From: Pholis gunnellus
Lineage: Eukaryota; Chordata; Actinopteri; Perciformes; Pholidae
DNA: 64,000 nucleotides
NCBI GenBank assembly: GCA_910591455.2
Contig: OU342807.1
Location: forward strand, 13,568,616 to 13,632,615
Direction of reading: 5' to 3'
The notes beneath the pieces are model-generated. The model saw only the letters and a program-made list of their open reading frames with translations, ran no database searches and was not told the origin of the DNA. Positions 51,701 through 64,000 of this stretch are shown here, in pieces. Numbering within the stretch: the stretch's first letter is position 1; each line of letters opens with the position of its first letter. A program made the translations under genes and the position numbers.

Positions 51701-53500
51701 ATTTCTCCTCTACATCAACTAACTAATCCAAAGCACATGATTGTTGTGCAAGGGAGAAGCTTAAACGGAAAGATGTGATGATAATACACAGTGACATAGT
51801 GAAGGGAGGAAAGACGACATTACTGTGAGGAGGAGTGAAAAATGCAGACTTTGCTTTCTAAAACTGTTTTAAAATCTCTTTGTCAGAGGAGTGTTGGAGA
51901 CAACTGCGTGCAGGGCACCACATACACAGAACATCATTTACAGTAAATGTGTTTAATGTGAAAGAAACCCACAAACATTTCAGACTTGACACAAAGAGAA
52001 GCTGAAAATCAGAGTTAGTGAAGGGCTATCTATTAAAGAGCATTTTCGCTGCACATACAGGGAGGAGGAGGAGCAGGTGAACACAAGAGCTGATGTTTAT
52101 GGACAAGTTCACTTGGATCCATGGATCCGATGATGCCACTGCTTCGCCCTGGAAGTGAGGGCATCTGATTAAGATGACATTTCCACGGAGGAAAAAGTGA
52201 CGCTCTGCCTGCGTCACAGCGCCGCACTACAGATTAAATGACAGCAGAGGAAAAACAGGAGGATGGAAGCGAGACGAGGTGTCATGAAACAAAGTCCAGT
52301 GGAAAGGATGTGATTAATTACAGCACATATTTGCTCATAAGGAAATAAAGATGTGTATTTCCAAATCCGCATGATTGTTAAACCAGAGAGGAGACTCACT
52401 TTGTCTCACGAATAAAAGTCTTCTGACTGTTATGATTAATTAGGAACTGAATATACAGAATTGGCATTTGATAATAAATGAAAAGATGACTGAGTACTTG
52501 CTGTTGTAAAAAAAAAAAAGGATAATTGACTCAGTTACGTAAACAAAAGAATTCCAGGCGTTTCAGATTTTAACATCAGCTGAAAGACTGCATATTCCTC
52601 TTCGGCTTTGCCAAATTTGACTTACATGTTTGTTTTTAATTAAACCTTTTCAAAACCAAACCCCAAAATGCCTGATGGATCACCTGGGAACAAGACTGTT
52701 TTCTCGGGCAGCTCCTGGAAATGTGACAGTTTAAATGGATGTTACATCGAGCAGAGTGGGGTGAATGTTACTTTTAGTATTAGAACAGTACAAAGGTTGT
52801 AGTCGTGGTTCGTCGACGGCCACAGCTGAACAGCACAAACTGTCATCACTTCATTTCACTGTTCATGTTATTTTCAGCAGGGACATTAGCTTTTTCTTTT
52901 TTTTTTTTTTTTTTACAAAGATCAAACAAGTGAGTCACCACTGAACTGCCGGCAGGTTCTAATGCACCTTTAACAACAGCTCAGCCTGCGCTCATGACGC
53001 AATTTATTGGTTTTGTTAGCAGTAATGTTAGCGAGAGGGAGAAATGGAGAACTGGATTAATACTGTAAACTGAAGAGATACTCAACATTTCTTTCACAAC
53101 ACACATTTGTATTAATTTCTTTGACACAGCACCTGTCAGAGATTTTATCATTAAAGAGACTTTCACCATTTGATGTGACATGTCCTTTTGTAAAAATGAT
53201 GAATGGCACAAAACGTAATCATGTGACTTAAATAAAACATGTTTGACAATGAGAATATCGACCGCTCACTTGTCATATCTTACATTTACTGGATGACTTA
53301 TGTTGGCTCTTTCTATGTTGTGTTATACACCGTTATGTGTTAAAAAGTACTAGAAACTAAGAATTGACATTATGTATTTCAGACTATTCAGATTATAAAC
53401 AGGAGTGTTGTCTTAAATGAACACACACCTCTAACGTCTCACTTCTTCAGGGGTTTTGTCTTTGTGCCAGCCACAAAAGGAAAATGTAATCTCCAGAGCT
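48381..53500. other. Gene-free region upstream of cbx4, part 1
   Basis: It contains (CA)n at 48645-48726, poly(A) near 48975, a CpG-dense cluster at 50395-50490 followed by homeodomain-type sequence to 50640, and poly(T) near 52897-52914. I find no open frame with family similarity or splice structure. Confidence 0.6.
48645..48726. repeat. (CA)n microsatellite
   Basis: About 41 CA units. The poly-HT and poly-CV frames spanning it are artefacts. Confidence 0.97.
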
Positions 53501-53820
53501 GCCTTCGAAAGAATCTGATTTCCCAACGTGTGGCGGCGTGTGACAAATGTTTTTAACCTGCCGAGGGGACAGAGTCAATTCTTTGGGATTCATGAAGTCA
53601 CACTCATTATCTCCTCCTTTGAGTATAATTCAAAAGGCTTTGGAGATGCATAAAGCGGGAACTACACATGAATCACCAGCATGCAATTACCGATTCAAGA
53701 CGCAATCCTGATACTGGAGTTATTTTTATCTGAAATGACGTAGAAGTTAATGGGTGCACATGACTCATGGGTGAAATGAGTCTCATGGGAGGTTTTCTAA
53801 AGACTCCTGCAGACACACAG

Positions 53821-53823
53821 AGA

Positions 53824-53878
<55 letters not shown>
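53821..53878. repeat. (GA)n microsatellite
   Basis: About 28 GA units with one GTGA interruption near the start. Confidence 0.95.
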
Positions 53879-53880
<2 letters not shown>

Positions 53881-55240
53881 GTGTCCTGTCATCACAGTGA
53901 CTCAGCCTTCTAACTAAACATGTAATCGATGACGCTGTGTGTGTTTGTGCGCTTGTCAATGTCAGACGCAGGTATAGCAGTCACGACTGTCGGAGCAGTG
54001 GCCGCTGTCCTCGGTGACTCACAGTAGAAAAGTACATAACAGATCTTACGTTGATTGTGACGTGGGTTAAACCTCCCTCATATGTCGTGCTTAAACACAC
54101 ACACACACACACGCGATGAAACTAGTTATCATGTCTATGAATTTTACAACTATTTGTGGTTAATCTGCAGTCAACAGTGCCTCTGCCTCCTGACTCATAG
54201 ATGAACCATAAACCGATGCTTACTGGTCACCAAATGACTCCTGGGAGATGTATTTCTTTGTCCGCTGCAGCTCCGATGCCAACGGTGCACATGGAAATAA
54301 TTGCGTGTCTGGCAGGGAGCCGTGTAGGAGACATGTGTGTTGTTGATGGGGAGGCTGGAGGAGAGACAGAGACAGCAGCTGAGCGGAGTCTGGTTTGGAG
54401 CGGACACATGGTTTCATTGGACGGTCGGGTCAACAGGTCAACAGGGGAGCAGTCATGTACATAAACCATACAGACGGAGACACGCGCGCGTGCATAGGTA
54501 GAACAGGCAGGGGATTCATCTGACTGGCAGAAATCCTTGGAAAATAAATGCACGCGAGGAAGTCACGCAGAGAGGTGCCAAGCAAAACTGAGCTGTAAAA
54601 TGTTGTAACCAAATTATGTGAATGTCATGCTGGAGGAGAGCCTATAAAAAACTAAAGAGAATTCTCCTGTACTGACACACAATTTCCCACATGTCCTGGC
54701 CCTCTCCCATCGTTGTAAAAACACTTTTTTGTCATAAAACGGCCTTTATAGCTGCTTTAAAATCGGCATTCAAATCCATATGTGCTTTAAACTGAAGTCC
54801 ATTTTGCCACTGAAATGGACTGAATAGATTTGGGAGGTCAGAAAAGGGGGATGGTTATGCAGTCTAAATGTTTTGGGAAAGCAGGGGAGGGTCTCTCTTT
54901 TTACTATTGCATATTGTTTTGGTATTATATTTCATCCATTCCTGGTGAGATTGTAATTGTAGTTAATAAGAACTAAATGAATAGCAATCCAATAATATAT
55001 TTTCCACAGTAAACCTGAATTTAGACAGTGCCTACAGACTGAATTCCATTTGTTGAAGCTTCAGACAAAATATGGAGAAATAAATAAAAAAAAAAACTAA
55101 TTTTTGCCCCCTTTGTATTATCTCTCAGGATCCTAAACACATTATTTTTTTCCCTCTTATGTCACTAGCCCATCAAAATCAAATAGGGCCAACACTTTTC
55201 TTCATCCACAACATGAATTCTTTATTATTTTAACAGGAGT

Positions 55241-55770
55241 GTAAAGGTGTTGTCACACCCAACCTGTTTGGTCCGATTAAAACAAACTCACGGTCGGTCG
55301 GTTCATTTGGGCTGGTGTCAATCAAACTCTGCTGGTTGTATCTGGCTTTGTGTACTTTGTGAGTTCATGAAGTCTATTAAAACATGCGTGACAGGGATCC
55401 CACAGTAATAAGCAATGAATCATCACTGTACGAGACGCCTCCTTTTCATCCTTTTTATTTTTCATAACATGCGGTCGATTTGCAGTCTAATAATACTAAT
55501 AAATGCTAGTTGTTTCTTTGTAAGCTCTTTGTGGTACCAAAAGACATGAATACACACATCAGAAGCATTAAAGTGCTTCATAAACTTCTATCCGTCACCA
55601 GAGTTTGATTTCCCCGCGTGGGTCCTGATGAGGATGACAATCACCAAAACTGTCCAGTCAGTGAGTTACCTGTCAGTCTGAATAACCAGAACTAAAATGC
55701 ATCGGTGAATCATTTTTCTCCTTGGTCCGGACCAAATGAACCCAACTACAGGTGTAAAAGCACCCTTACA
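55241..55770. mobile_element. MITE with terminal inverted repeats
   Basis: The left end GTAAAGGTGTTGTCACACCC and, a little inward, TTTGGTCCGATTAAAAC pair with the right end (GGTCCGGACCAAATGAACCC, then ACAGGTGTAAAAGCACCCTTAC). The reverse complement of the right end begins GTAAGGGTGCTTTTACACC. This is a familiar teleost non-autonomous element; no transposase is encoded. Confidence 0.75.
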
Positions 55771-56731
55771 AAGCCATTGAGGACATGACCATCGAACAAC
55801 TGATGCTGAAAAATCTTCACCCTCACGAGGACCAAGGTATTTGGCCCAAAAGTATTTGGACTAATTCATTTGAGAAACAGCAGAATGAGGTGAGCCACCT
55901 TGAGGAGCTGTAAGTAAATTGAAATAAATATAAGTAGCACATATGTGAGCCTATATGTGCCTGCAGGCTTTCTGCCAGGAACATACCAGCTCCTTTGGTT
56001 TGGTTAAAACATTCAACATTTCTGTTTATTAGTTGTTGAAAGATTGGGCAAAAATGGAAATGTTGTGAATCTAAAAGTTTGCCCGCAGGTGATACAGCCA
56101 ACCTACAAGGAGGAACTGCCCTCCACATCTGCAGCACTAAATGTTTTGTCTGCACATGGAAGACTAAACATATCATGGTATATCAAGTGTTCTCGAGAAA
56201 ACATCTTGATTAGGGTAAGAAATGTGTAACGGCACACTGTGGCAGGGGTGGGCAAACCGCGGCTTGTACGGGTTGATCTGCAGTATTGACGTTATGGCAG
56301 CTTCAACCAGTACAAAAACATAGAAGGACAACAGTCGCATAGATGGCGGCTGTTTTTCACCCACAGCTTTAGTGATGCAGAGCAGGTAAATTCATTGCAT
56401 TATTGCGGACTCCAGTGTATTACAGAGTGACATAAGAGAGGCATATTTAAAAAATAAATTGTCAAAACTGAAAAAGCAGAGGCCCGAGATATAACATTTA
56501 GACACTAGTGACGGTTGTGTAAGCGTCTGTTATTACCTGCACCCACTTGACTCGTTATAAGACTCCGTCCACACCGCCTAGCTCGCTAAGAACAATTACA
56601 AAAATATGCTTTATTCAACCACCTGAACCCGACCTGCAAACCGACAACTTTATGCATTACAGTAGCACAAATGTCAGGAATGGGGTCTGAGACAAGGACC
56701 GAGACAAGCGGTCTCCAGCACATTGGCTGGT

Positions 56732-56732
<1 letters not shown>

Positions 56733-56776
<44 letters not shown>
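56733..56776. repeat. (GT)n microsatellite
   Basis: About 22 GT units followed by a purine-rich GAGAGAAAGAGACAG stretch. Confidence 0.95.
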
Positions 56777-56778
<2 letters not shown>

Positions 56779-59263
56779 AAGAGAGAAAGAGACAGAAAGA
56801 GGGGGAGAGATGGTGGACTACTGCACGCAATGTTTCTGCAAGTTATTAATAATTATTACTCGGAATGCTGCTTTTTCCCTTTTTGACCATCACTTAGTAG
56901 GTGTTGAGCTCTAAAAATGCCGGATCCTACACTTCGAATAATGCAACTTGATAGCATGTTTCTTTAGACTTTCCCTCCCTGGTTTCACATTTCTATAAAA
57001 CTCCACACATCCAGTTTGCAACACATGCTTCCTGTTAAATATTTGTAGTCTCTAAGTCCAGGCTAAGATCATGGCCAGATTAACCTAAGGGCCTCAAGGC
57101 AAAAATGTAGTGTTTGGCCCTTACTGAACCCTTAATGTCCCCTGTCCCCTCCAAGTTCCCATTAATGAGTCCAGTGCAACCAATACTCCCATGCTGGCAT
57201 CATAATGAATCTGTGTTAGTTTGTGGTGAGTTGATTTAACAGAACTCCAAAGAGGAATAAGCCCCATGTGATTACAATATAAACTAAAACGATAAAGGTC
57301 ACACTCAGAGTTTGCTCAGTCTCGTGTCCAGGGTCCTCTGTCTTTCAATGATTTAGCATTCCCCACAGTGGCCATGCATCACTCTAGTCATCCTCCACAT
57401 GGGCGCCCTGACTTTAGGATGCACCAGCAGAGATCTTCAGGAATAATTTTTACTTCACTTTTAGCATTTTCATAAATACACACCCTGGTCTACTGAGGCT
57501 ACTTCTTAGGGGAGACACTCGTTTCTCTGCCTCTTTCATGATAGCTTTACCCCCATGTGAATGTTGAAGAACAGAAATAGCCCTTGTCTCTGGGTTTAAT
57601 GTTAATATTTAAGATGCTGAACATTTTTACCATTGTAGCTGCACTGGAACGATCTGAGAGTCACAAACTAAAGTGCTAAAATCTGCACTTCTGACACACG
57701 AATGTGAATGTGTGTCTCCATGTAGACTTGACTGAAAGCTTGCCTGAGAGGAACCTTGAAGCCGACCACATGAGAGGATGCTGATATGGGAGCGGCCTCC
57801 CTCCCGGCTCCTCTGGCAGCCTTCTCCCCCGTCGAAGCTGGTGGTGAGGCAGCTGGAAGCCGGTGCTAATGCGCAGGCCGATGAGACTCGAGCCTGGAGG
57901 TAACGGCAGGAAGGCGCTGTGTGAGAAGGCGGAGGAAGAGGAGGAGGAGGAGGAGGAGAAGCCTCAGCCCAAAGGACATCCCACTGAATCCATCCAAGGT
58001 GACAGCGAGAGAAGTGGTGGGCCTTGGGCAGGGCACACTGAGGGAGCTGGAAACTGAAGGATGAGAAAAAAGAGAGCGGAGTGAGAGAAGATTTTTCTCA
58101 CTTATTGGCTGGTGTTTATTGTGCGTGCGTGTGTGATCATGTGGTGTAAATGTTAAGAGCGGCCTGCAGCCATGCTGACAGTGCACTGCAGGGGGTGATT
58201 AGGGCTGTGCCATCCATCTCACAGGCAGACTACAGAAGCAGCAGCAGCGATGGTGGTGGAGGGAGGGAGGGGAGGGAAGGGCCCGTTTGGAAGACATGAT
58301 GGAAAGAGGGGGGGATTACTAGCCAACGCTGATTAGCTGGCAGCTTAACGACACGCTGTGTTTTCCATCTCATCGTCAGCACATGGACCTGGGGCTGATT
58401 GGGGGAAATGAAATGGTATTTTTGATTATTTGTAGAGAGGAAGAGAAAGTGGAGTAGGGCTGGTAGCTGGGACATGAATATTCAATTCAGGCAATTACAA
58501 GATGTCCTACTTGGAGAGGGATAAGTGATGTGACACTTCACTGCCATGAATGTAGTCAATTTTGTGCCATTTTATACAAGATATTCTGAATGATTGGTTT
58601 AAGAGCATAAATAATTCACTTGTAATGTACTTCTGTATTTTATACATTTCAATACAGAAACCTCAGGAGTCCAATATTTAAAATAAGCAATCAAAGAATC
58701 GTGATTTTGTATTCGTTCTTCTTGGTCGAGTTGACTTTTGAATGGAAACGTAATGTCTTCTCTTCGATTTTGTGACACTGTACTTCATGATTATGTATGT
58801 GATCCTCTTGGTTGTGTTTGTTTTTTGTCTCGTGTGGTGATCAATCAACCAATCAATCAAATATGCACATATTATAAGAACACATTATGTATTATCTTTT
58901 CATAAAATCATGGTATGAGGTTTTTTTTACAAATACACCTGGAGCAGGAGAGAGCTGCATGAATAAAACGCACTATCGCACAATCAAAATCCACTTTTCC
59001 ATTATTTTTTAAGAATATGAGTCACTGCATTCAGATGGGCTGTTTTTATAATACACATGGTCTGCTATACATTTTATTAAGCCAGTGCTATTCTCTCAGA
59101 GATGAATGTGATTGTGGCGAGGTGGTGACTGAGTGTCGTGCTTAGGGAGGATGAATGGCAGTGGCGGCTCTGCGTTTTCTGGCTCATTGCTTCGAAATGA
59201 CTCTCCCAGTGTCATTGTCAGCCAGTGCTTGGAGAGGGAGGATCTTTATCTTTTTTCTTTCCC

Positions 59264-59309
<46 letters not shown>

Positions 59310-59644
59310 GCTCCGTCTTCTCTCTCCCACCTCACCCTCGCTCTCTTCCAGGCTCTCTTTCTGTGCCTCTTTCTCTCTCTGTTCTCAGAACTGAGAGCTC
59401 CCACGTCACCGCTTCCCTGGTGCTACTGGAGTGGGGGATGGGAGAGAGGGAGGAGGGAGGAAGGGAGGGAGGAAAGGAAGGAGGAGGGAAGGGAGGGTGA
59501 ACAGATAGTCTGCCAGGCTCGTGGGGAGGCGGTGGAATTCTGCAGGTTGCTACGGTGAGCAAGTCGATGGCATTGAGCCACTTAGCTGCCGCTTGCACAA
59601 ACCCTTTTTCTCTGCCCTTCACCTGATAGACAGAGGAGGAACAC

Positions 59645-59648
<4 letters not shown>

Positions 59649-59703
<55 letters not shown>
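59649..59703. repeat. (GT)n microsatellite
   Basis: About 27 GT units. Confidence 0.95.
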
Positions 59704-59704
<1 letters not shown>

Positions 59705-61004
59705 GTTTATCTGTTCACTAGGCCTCGCTTCCCTTAGTTACTGTTGCTATGCCTGTCAAGCTTTCCATTCTTGCATAGCACATATACAGCTTACAATGAT
59801 GACAGTGCTACCACTCAAAATTCAGAGTAATCTCAAAATTAGAATGGCACTCGGAGAGCACAGACCTGCGCCAAGGCCAAGATGTAATGGGTTCTTCCTT
59901 GGCCCTTTGCTACATCCCTCTAACAGGCTCATGAAAAGCGGGACGGTAGTTTTTCTCTAATGGTGTCGACAAACTAGCTAAATAAAAAAAAAAAACACTT
60001 TCCAGATCCTTGATGTCACACAGAGGCGGACACGCTTCTCATTTGTAGCCAGCGACTGTTGATTTTACAGACTGAAGACAACTATCACTGGCAGAGCTTA
60101 TCAGCTGCTACTATCAGCTAATTATGGGTAACTCCATGAGTTCGTTGCAAACTGCATTTTCTCGCCTGATATAACCTCATTTTGATGTTATAGAAATGTT
60201 TTACAATTGAGCAAAGAAGAAACCCAAAGATAAAATGCACTCGTCATTGTTAGTATTTTCCAAACAATATGGTTTACTTTTCCAAAACAGAAGTCTTCTC
60301 AGATGTGGACTAAGCAATGATTTCAGCAAACATGTTTGGGGTAAATTACCGAACTGTGAGTGCAGGACAGAGCCGCTAATGTTACGCTCCAATGCAGCGG
60401 ATGTGCCTTTCCTAAATCAAGCTTTTTGTATTCAACCTGAAATGGGCAACACAGCTCGTCTTAACTCCTCACACTTATCTTGTGTTTTGGAAAGGCTAAA
60501 AAAAGACACAAACCTCCAAATCTTGCATCCTAAATATCCCTCTTACTACAGCCCCCTGCACACCACTTTATCCTGTTGAAATGTGTTATTAAGCTATGAT
60601 TGGACAACCGCTATTTCGGGGAGGGGTTTGCGATCCGTATATTACACAGCACTCATAAACAAAGTGATAGAGAACACACACACCAACACACACACACACA
60701 CACACACACACCAGTCAAAGTCCACCCACCAGCAGCAGTAGACAGGAACCAGAACACGAGGGCTGCAGCAAGTTAGATTAATGTTCAGTGGAAACTTCAC
60801 ATCTATGTGTCATAAATTAACCCGCCTCTCTTATTATTGTAGTTTTTCTCTCTCACTTTGTGTGTGAGTTTTAGAGCCCACATGGGGCGCATTGGGCCTG
60901 TGTGAATATCCTTGTCTTTTGTGTTATGGAGCAAAATAAGTGTGTGATGATAAGAAGCATGCAATTGTGGTTGTAGCCGTGAGAGAGAGAGAGAGGGGGG
61001 GAAG

Positions 61005-61042
<38 letters not shown>

Positions 61043-62427
61043 CTGCTAACTCGTCCAATGTCATGCAAATTACGAGCTCCAGGCCTGTGTCGAGCGAACA
61101 AGGCCATTGATTGGAGTACCTTGCACTGTTGCTGCGTGCCACTCAATGATGTCCTGTGGGGGAGCAAATGTGCTTATTGTGATTGAATTTAAATTTTTTT
61201 TGTTGAGGGTGCTACATGGAGTTTGGTAGACGAGACTGAAAGGAGGGAACAAGGAGAGAAATGACACAAGGCATCTGAATAAAAATGGCTGCCACACTGA
61301 GAGGGATTTTGAGAGCTATTTTATGGAGAGGGGTTATTGACGTGTTCATTTTTTACTGGTTTTCAAGAAATTGTTTCCAGTGCAAAAAGAAAAAATACTT
61401 AATATTTACGATAAACAGCAAAAAGGATAAAGACTAAGGCTTGGAATCTTCTATACCAGTTATTGTCAACAAATCCTATAAACAGGCCAAAGCTAACAAT
61501 GAATTGATCTCACTGACTGTCTGTGGAGTCAAAACCTGATTTATATCTTCTTTCTCTGTGCCAGAGCTCCATTGTTGTCCAAACAGTGAGCCAGGCTGTT
61601 TATCAAAAGCATAGATCTAACAAAAATGAAGTTGATTGCAAAACACTGACACAGAATAGGGAAGGGCCATGAATGGATATTTCAAAGAGGAAATAAAGGA
61701 CAAAACAGTGCAGTATTAGTTCCCTCTCTCAGTGCCCTTTCAGTGCTGCAGCCTCTCTGCCGCTGGTATTAATCACCGTTCTTCACAGCCCTGCCCTCAT
61801 GTCTCTGTCCTCAACCACTGTATTCAACTTGACCTTTTCCTTCTCTTGGCCGCTTCCACTCAGAACCCAGGAGCCTTTTGATATGTGGGAACATTTTCTC
61901 TGACCAGACATCTCGCACCCATGGTTACACACTGGAGGAGAGTGTGGGGGGAGAAAGGAGAAAGGGTTGATGGTGGCGGTCGGATGGGGCAGGGGGGGGG
62001 GGAGATATAAAGTGTGAGGCAGACCATAAGAGAGAGTGAGAAGGGAAACGAGGGAAAAGAAGAAAGCGAGATGGACAGAGTGAGACAAAAAATGTACAAA
62101 TTAGATTTGAACTGGTCCGTTTCTAAAATGATTTCAGGTTTTAGTCTAAAAAATGCTGAAGTTAAGATAACAAATTAACAATACATTATACTGAAATATA
62201 AATTCATCTAATGCAATGTTTCTGCAACGATCTGCAGCTTTCCCTTCCTCAAGAGTCCTGATATCTTTCATCACATAATGTAAAACATTCTTCTTTTCTC
62301 AATTTGCTCTTGAATCAGAGTTGAACAGATAAGAGAAGGATGGATATCCTGCAGCACGGACAGATCACCATGAGAAACTACAGCATTAGAGCTTTTTAAA
62401 TACACATTAGTGTGAGAGATGGTGAGA

Positions 62428-62581
62428 GAAATTAGATTTGATTCAGTGGGAGATTTTCAAATTACACTTGAATTTCATTCTGAGTAAAAGAGCCGCGGAG
62501 AGATAAGAGAGGTGGAGCAGGATTGAAGCATTAACGGCAAATTAGCAGGAGTGGACCTGAGTGAAATTAGATTTGATTCAG
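62428..62581. repeat. 19-bp direct repeat in AT-rich block
   Basis: GAAATTAGATTTGATTCAG occurs exactly at 62428-62446 and 62563-62581. Between them lie CAAATTACACTTGAATTTCA and GCAAATTAGCAG, all TAAT/ATTA-type words. Confidence 0.8.
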
Positions 62582-63412
62582 AGGGCTGAGGGGGGAAAGA
62601 AATTTGAATTATCCCTCAGATATGTGGGAAGTATGGGGTATGGATGAGCGAGAGATGGAAAAGGGAAAGAAAAAAGGAAGAAGGGGGGTTGGGTAAGAAT
62701 GAGAAGGAATTTTGTAAAGGCTCTGCTTTGGCACCGACGCTGTTGAATGAGCCGTCCCCTTCATCCGACACTCTGCTCACCTCTCCAGCCCTCCTACTTG
62801 TCCCCACAGTGTGTTAAAGACCCCATAAATAACTCACAGTCCCATCCAGACACACAAAAGACAACAGGACGTTTCCTGCTGCTGTTTCATTTCAATGCTC
62901 TCTGTTCGGCTGCATAGAGTCAGTTAGAGGCTGAAAAACATCATTAAAAACCAATAGCTTCCTTTTGATGCACACTCCATCCCCCGCCCCTGTCATTCTT
63001 GCGTGTTAATCATGTTAAACAACACAGTGTTTGACTACAGCACATTCCCCATAGACCCAGAACAGGTGGCCATTAATGGGGGTCAGGCTCATTTGGGGAT
63101 CAAAAGCTTGTTAAGTGCGAGTTTAGTGTGTGTAGTTGAGGAACATAAAAAAACGGCGTGAGCACGGAAAAAAATGACAGGAATAAACATCTGAGTAAAG
63201 ACACAACTGCGCAAAGGACCAAGATTGACACAAACAAACAAATGCGTACATGCTAACACGCACACACACAAACGCACACAATTAGATACACGAGTGACTG
63301 AGTGCTGTGCCTGTACAAAAGCCAAGTGGCGGAGCAGAGACCGGCTGAGGGGCCAGAGAGGGAGAGATGTCTGCAGATTCATAACTTAGAGGCCTTGTGC
63401 GAGTCCACACAG

Positions 63413-63413
<1 letters not shown>

Positions 63414-63459
<46 letters not shown>
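63414..63459. repeat. (GA)n microsatellite
   Basis: About 23 GA units. Confidence 0.95.
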
Positions 63460-63460
<1 letters not shown>

Positions 63461-63639
63461 AGAGGCCAATCTGGCAGCGAGAGACAGCAGCACACATTCA
63501 CTTGACACATACACACACACACACACACACACAAACGTGCACACGCCAAACAGACACAGATAAACGTGCACATGCTTGTGAGAGCACACACGGGACTGAG
63601 CATTCAGAGTCAGCCATAAATATGGACAGACACACTCTT

Positions 63640-63648
<9 letters not shown>

Positions 63649-63730
<82 letters not shown>
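63649..63730. repeat. (CA)n microsatellite
   Basis: About 41 CA units, preceded by CTTTCTCTCTCTCA. Confidence 0.95.
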
Positions 63731-63732
<2 letters not shown>

Positions 63733-64000
63733 GAGAGAGGGTGGAGTGGGACCAGGAGGTCTTGGCTGCATCTGCTCCACGTGTCTGAGCTGTCCTTGGG
63801 TTTCCGGCCCTCTCAGAGAGCATACTGATTTATGAGACGGATCACTGTGCGTGTGTGCAACTGTGTGTGAGAGTGTTTGTTTGAGGGAATGAGAGTGTAT
63901 GACACGAATATACTATATAATACGAAAATAGCAAGTATACTGTGTACTTACTTACCAACAGATACATATGTATGAGAGAGAGAGAGATGATGACGTTGCT

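Larger units (their letters stand above)
53501..58700. other. Gene-free region upstream of cbx4, part 2
   Basis: It holds an enhancer-like stretch at about 53520-53710, (GA)n at 53821-53878, a MITE at 55241-55770, (GT)n at 56733-56776, a GAGGAG-rich open frame at 57863-58057 and another enhancer-like stretch at about 58300-58505. No gene is supported. Confidence 0.55.
58701..64000. other. Gene-free region upstream of cbx4, part 3
   Basis: Rich in simple repeats: (CT)n 59265-59306, (GT)n 59649-59703, (CA)n near 60691-60712, (GA)n 61008-61039, a G run near 61991-62001, (GA)n 63414-63459, (CA)n 63509-63532 and (CA)n 63649-63730. A 19-bp direct repeat lies at 62428 and 62563. No exon of a neighbouring gene could be recognised. 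Confidence 0.6.

Noticed and set aside
57863..58057. 64-codon frame with a poly-Glu stretch
   Set aside because: The Glu run comes from a GAG repeat; no flanking exon structure or family match.
48381..64000. Search for the 3' end of TBC1D16, the gene beyond CBX4 in human
   Set aside because: No TBC-domain motif or spliced exon series could be seen on either strand; the gene is probably outside the window or elsewhere.

Overview
This window is vertebrate nuclear DNA, almost certainly from a teleost (acanthomorph-like) fish; I cannot name the species. The evidence is compact GT-AG introns, abundant (CA)n/(GA)n/(GATA)n microsatellites, tRNA-derived SINEs and inverted-repeat MITEs of kinds common in teleosts, and proteins that align by eye with recognisable vertebrate families. 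There is no prokaryotic gene, CRISPR array, rRNA or functional tRNA gene.

Layout. (1) 1-6248, plus strand: a TRIM25-type E3 ligase, missing most of its RING/B-box exon, which lies upstream of the window. Coiled-coil, a long low-complexity linker made of small exons, and a PRY-SPRY domain are present. (2) 9990-15480, plus strand: a tandem trim25 paralog with complete RING, B-boxes, coiled coil and linker. It ends at a stop codon in the exon where copy 1 continues, so it has no PRY-SPRY. (3) 24646-19486, minus strand: complete dgke (diacylglycerol kinase epsilon) in 11 coding exons, 576 aa. (4) 27168-29998, plus strand: the C17orf67 homolog, a 90-aa predicted secreted peptide in three exons. 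(5) 35301-32963, minus strand: cbx8, five exons, 362 aa. (6) 48038-42724, minus strand: cbx4, five exons, 576 aa. (7) 48039-64000: a region with no recognised gene, holding CpG clusters, microsatellites and several stretches that look like candidate enhancers.

How the genes relate. TRIM25-DGKE-C17orf67 is a neighbour set known from human 17q22, and CBX8-CBX4 is the Polycomb cluster of human 17q25. Here the two sets abut, c17orf67 directly next to cbx8. CBX2, the usual third member of the CBX cluster, is not in the window. Cbx8 and Cbx4 are alternative chromodomain subunits of canonical PRC1 and share the same exon pattern (69, 44, 66 and 67 nt, then a long last exon), as expected of an ancient tandem duplication. 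TRIM25 acts in RIG-I antiviral signalling through its SPRY domain, so the SPRY-less neighbour is the most interesting coding observation.

The most unusual structures are in the trim25 pair. Similarity between the copies is patchy, which suggests gene conversion. Linker exons have been duplicated internally. One linker exon appears to take its splice acceptor from a SINE tail, one splice donor is the first unit of a (GT)n microsatellite, and a perfect 26-bp AP-1/CRE/AP-1 palindrome lies in the last intron of copy 1. All exon coordinates were worked out by reading splice sites and reading frames by eye.
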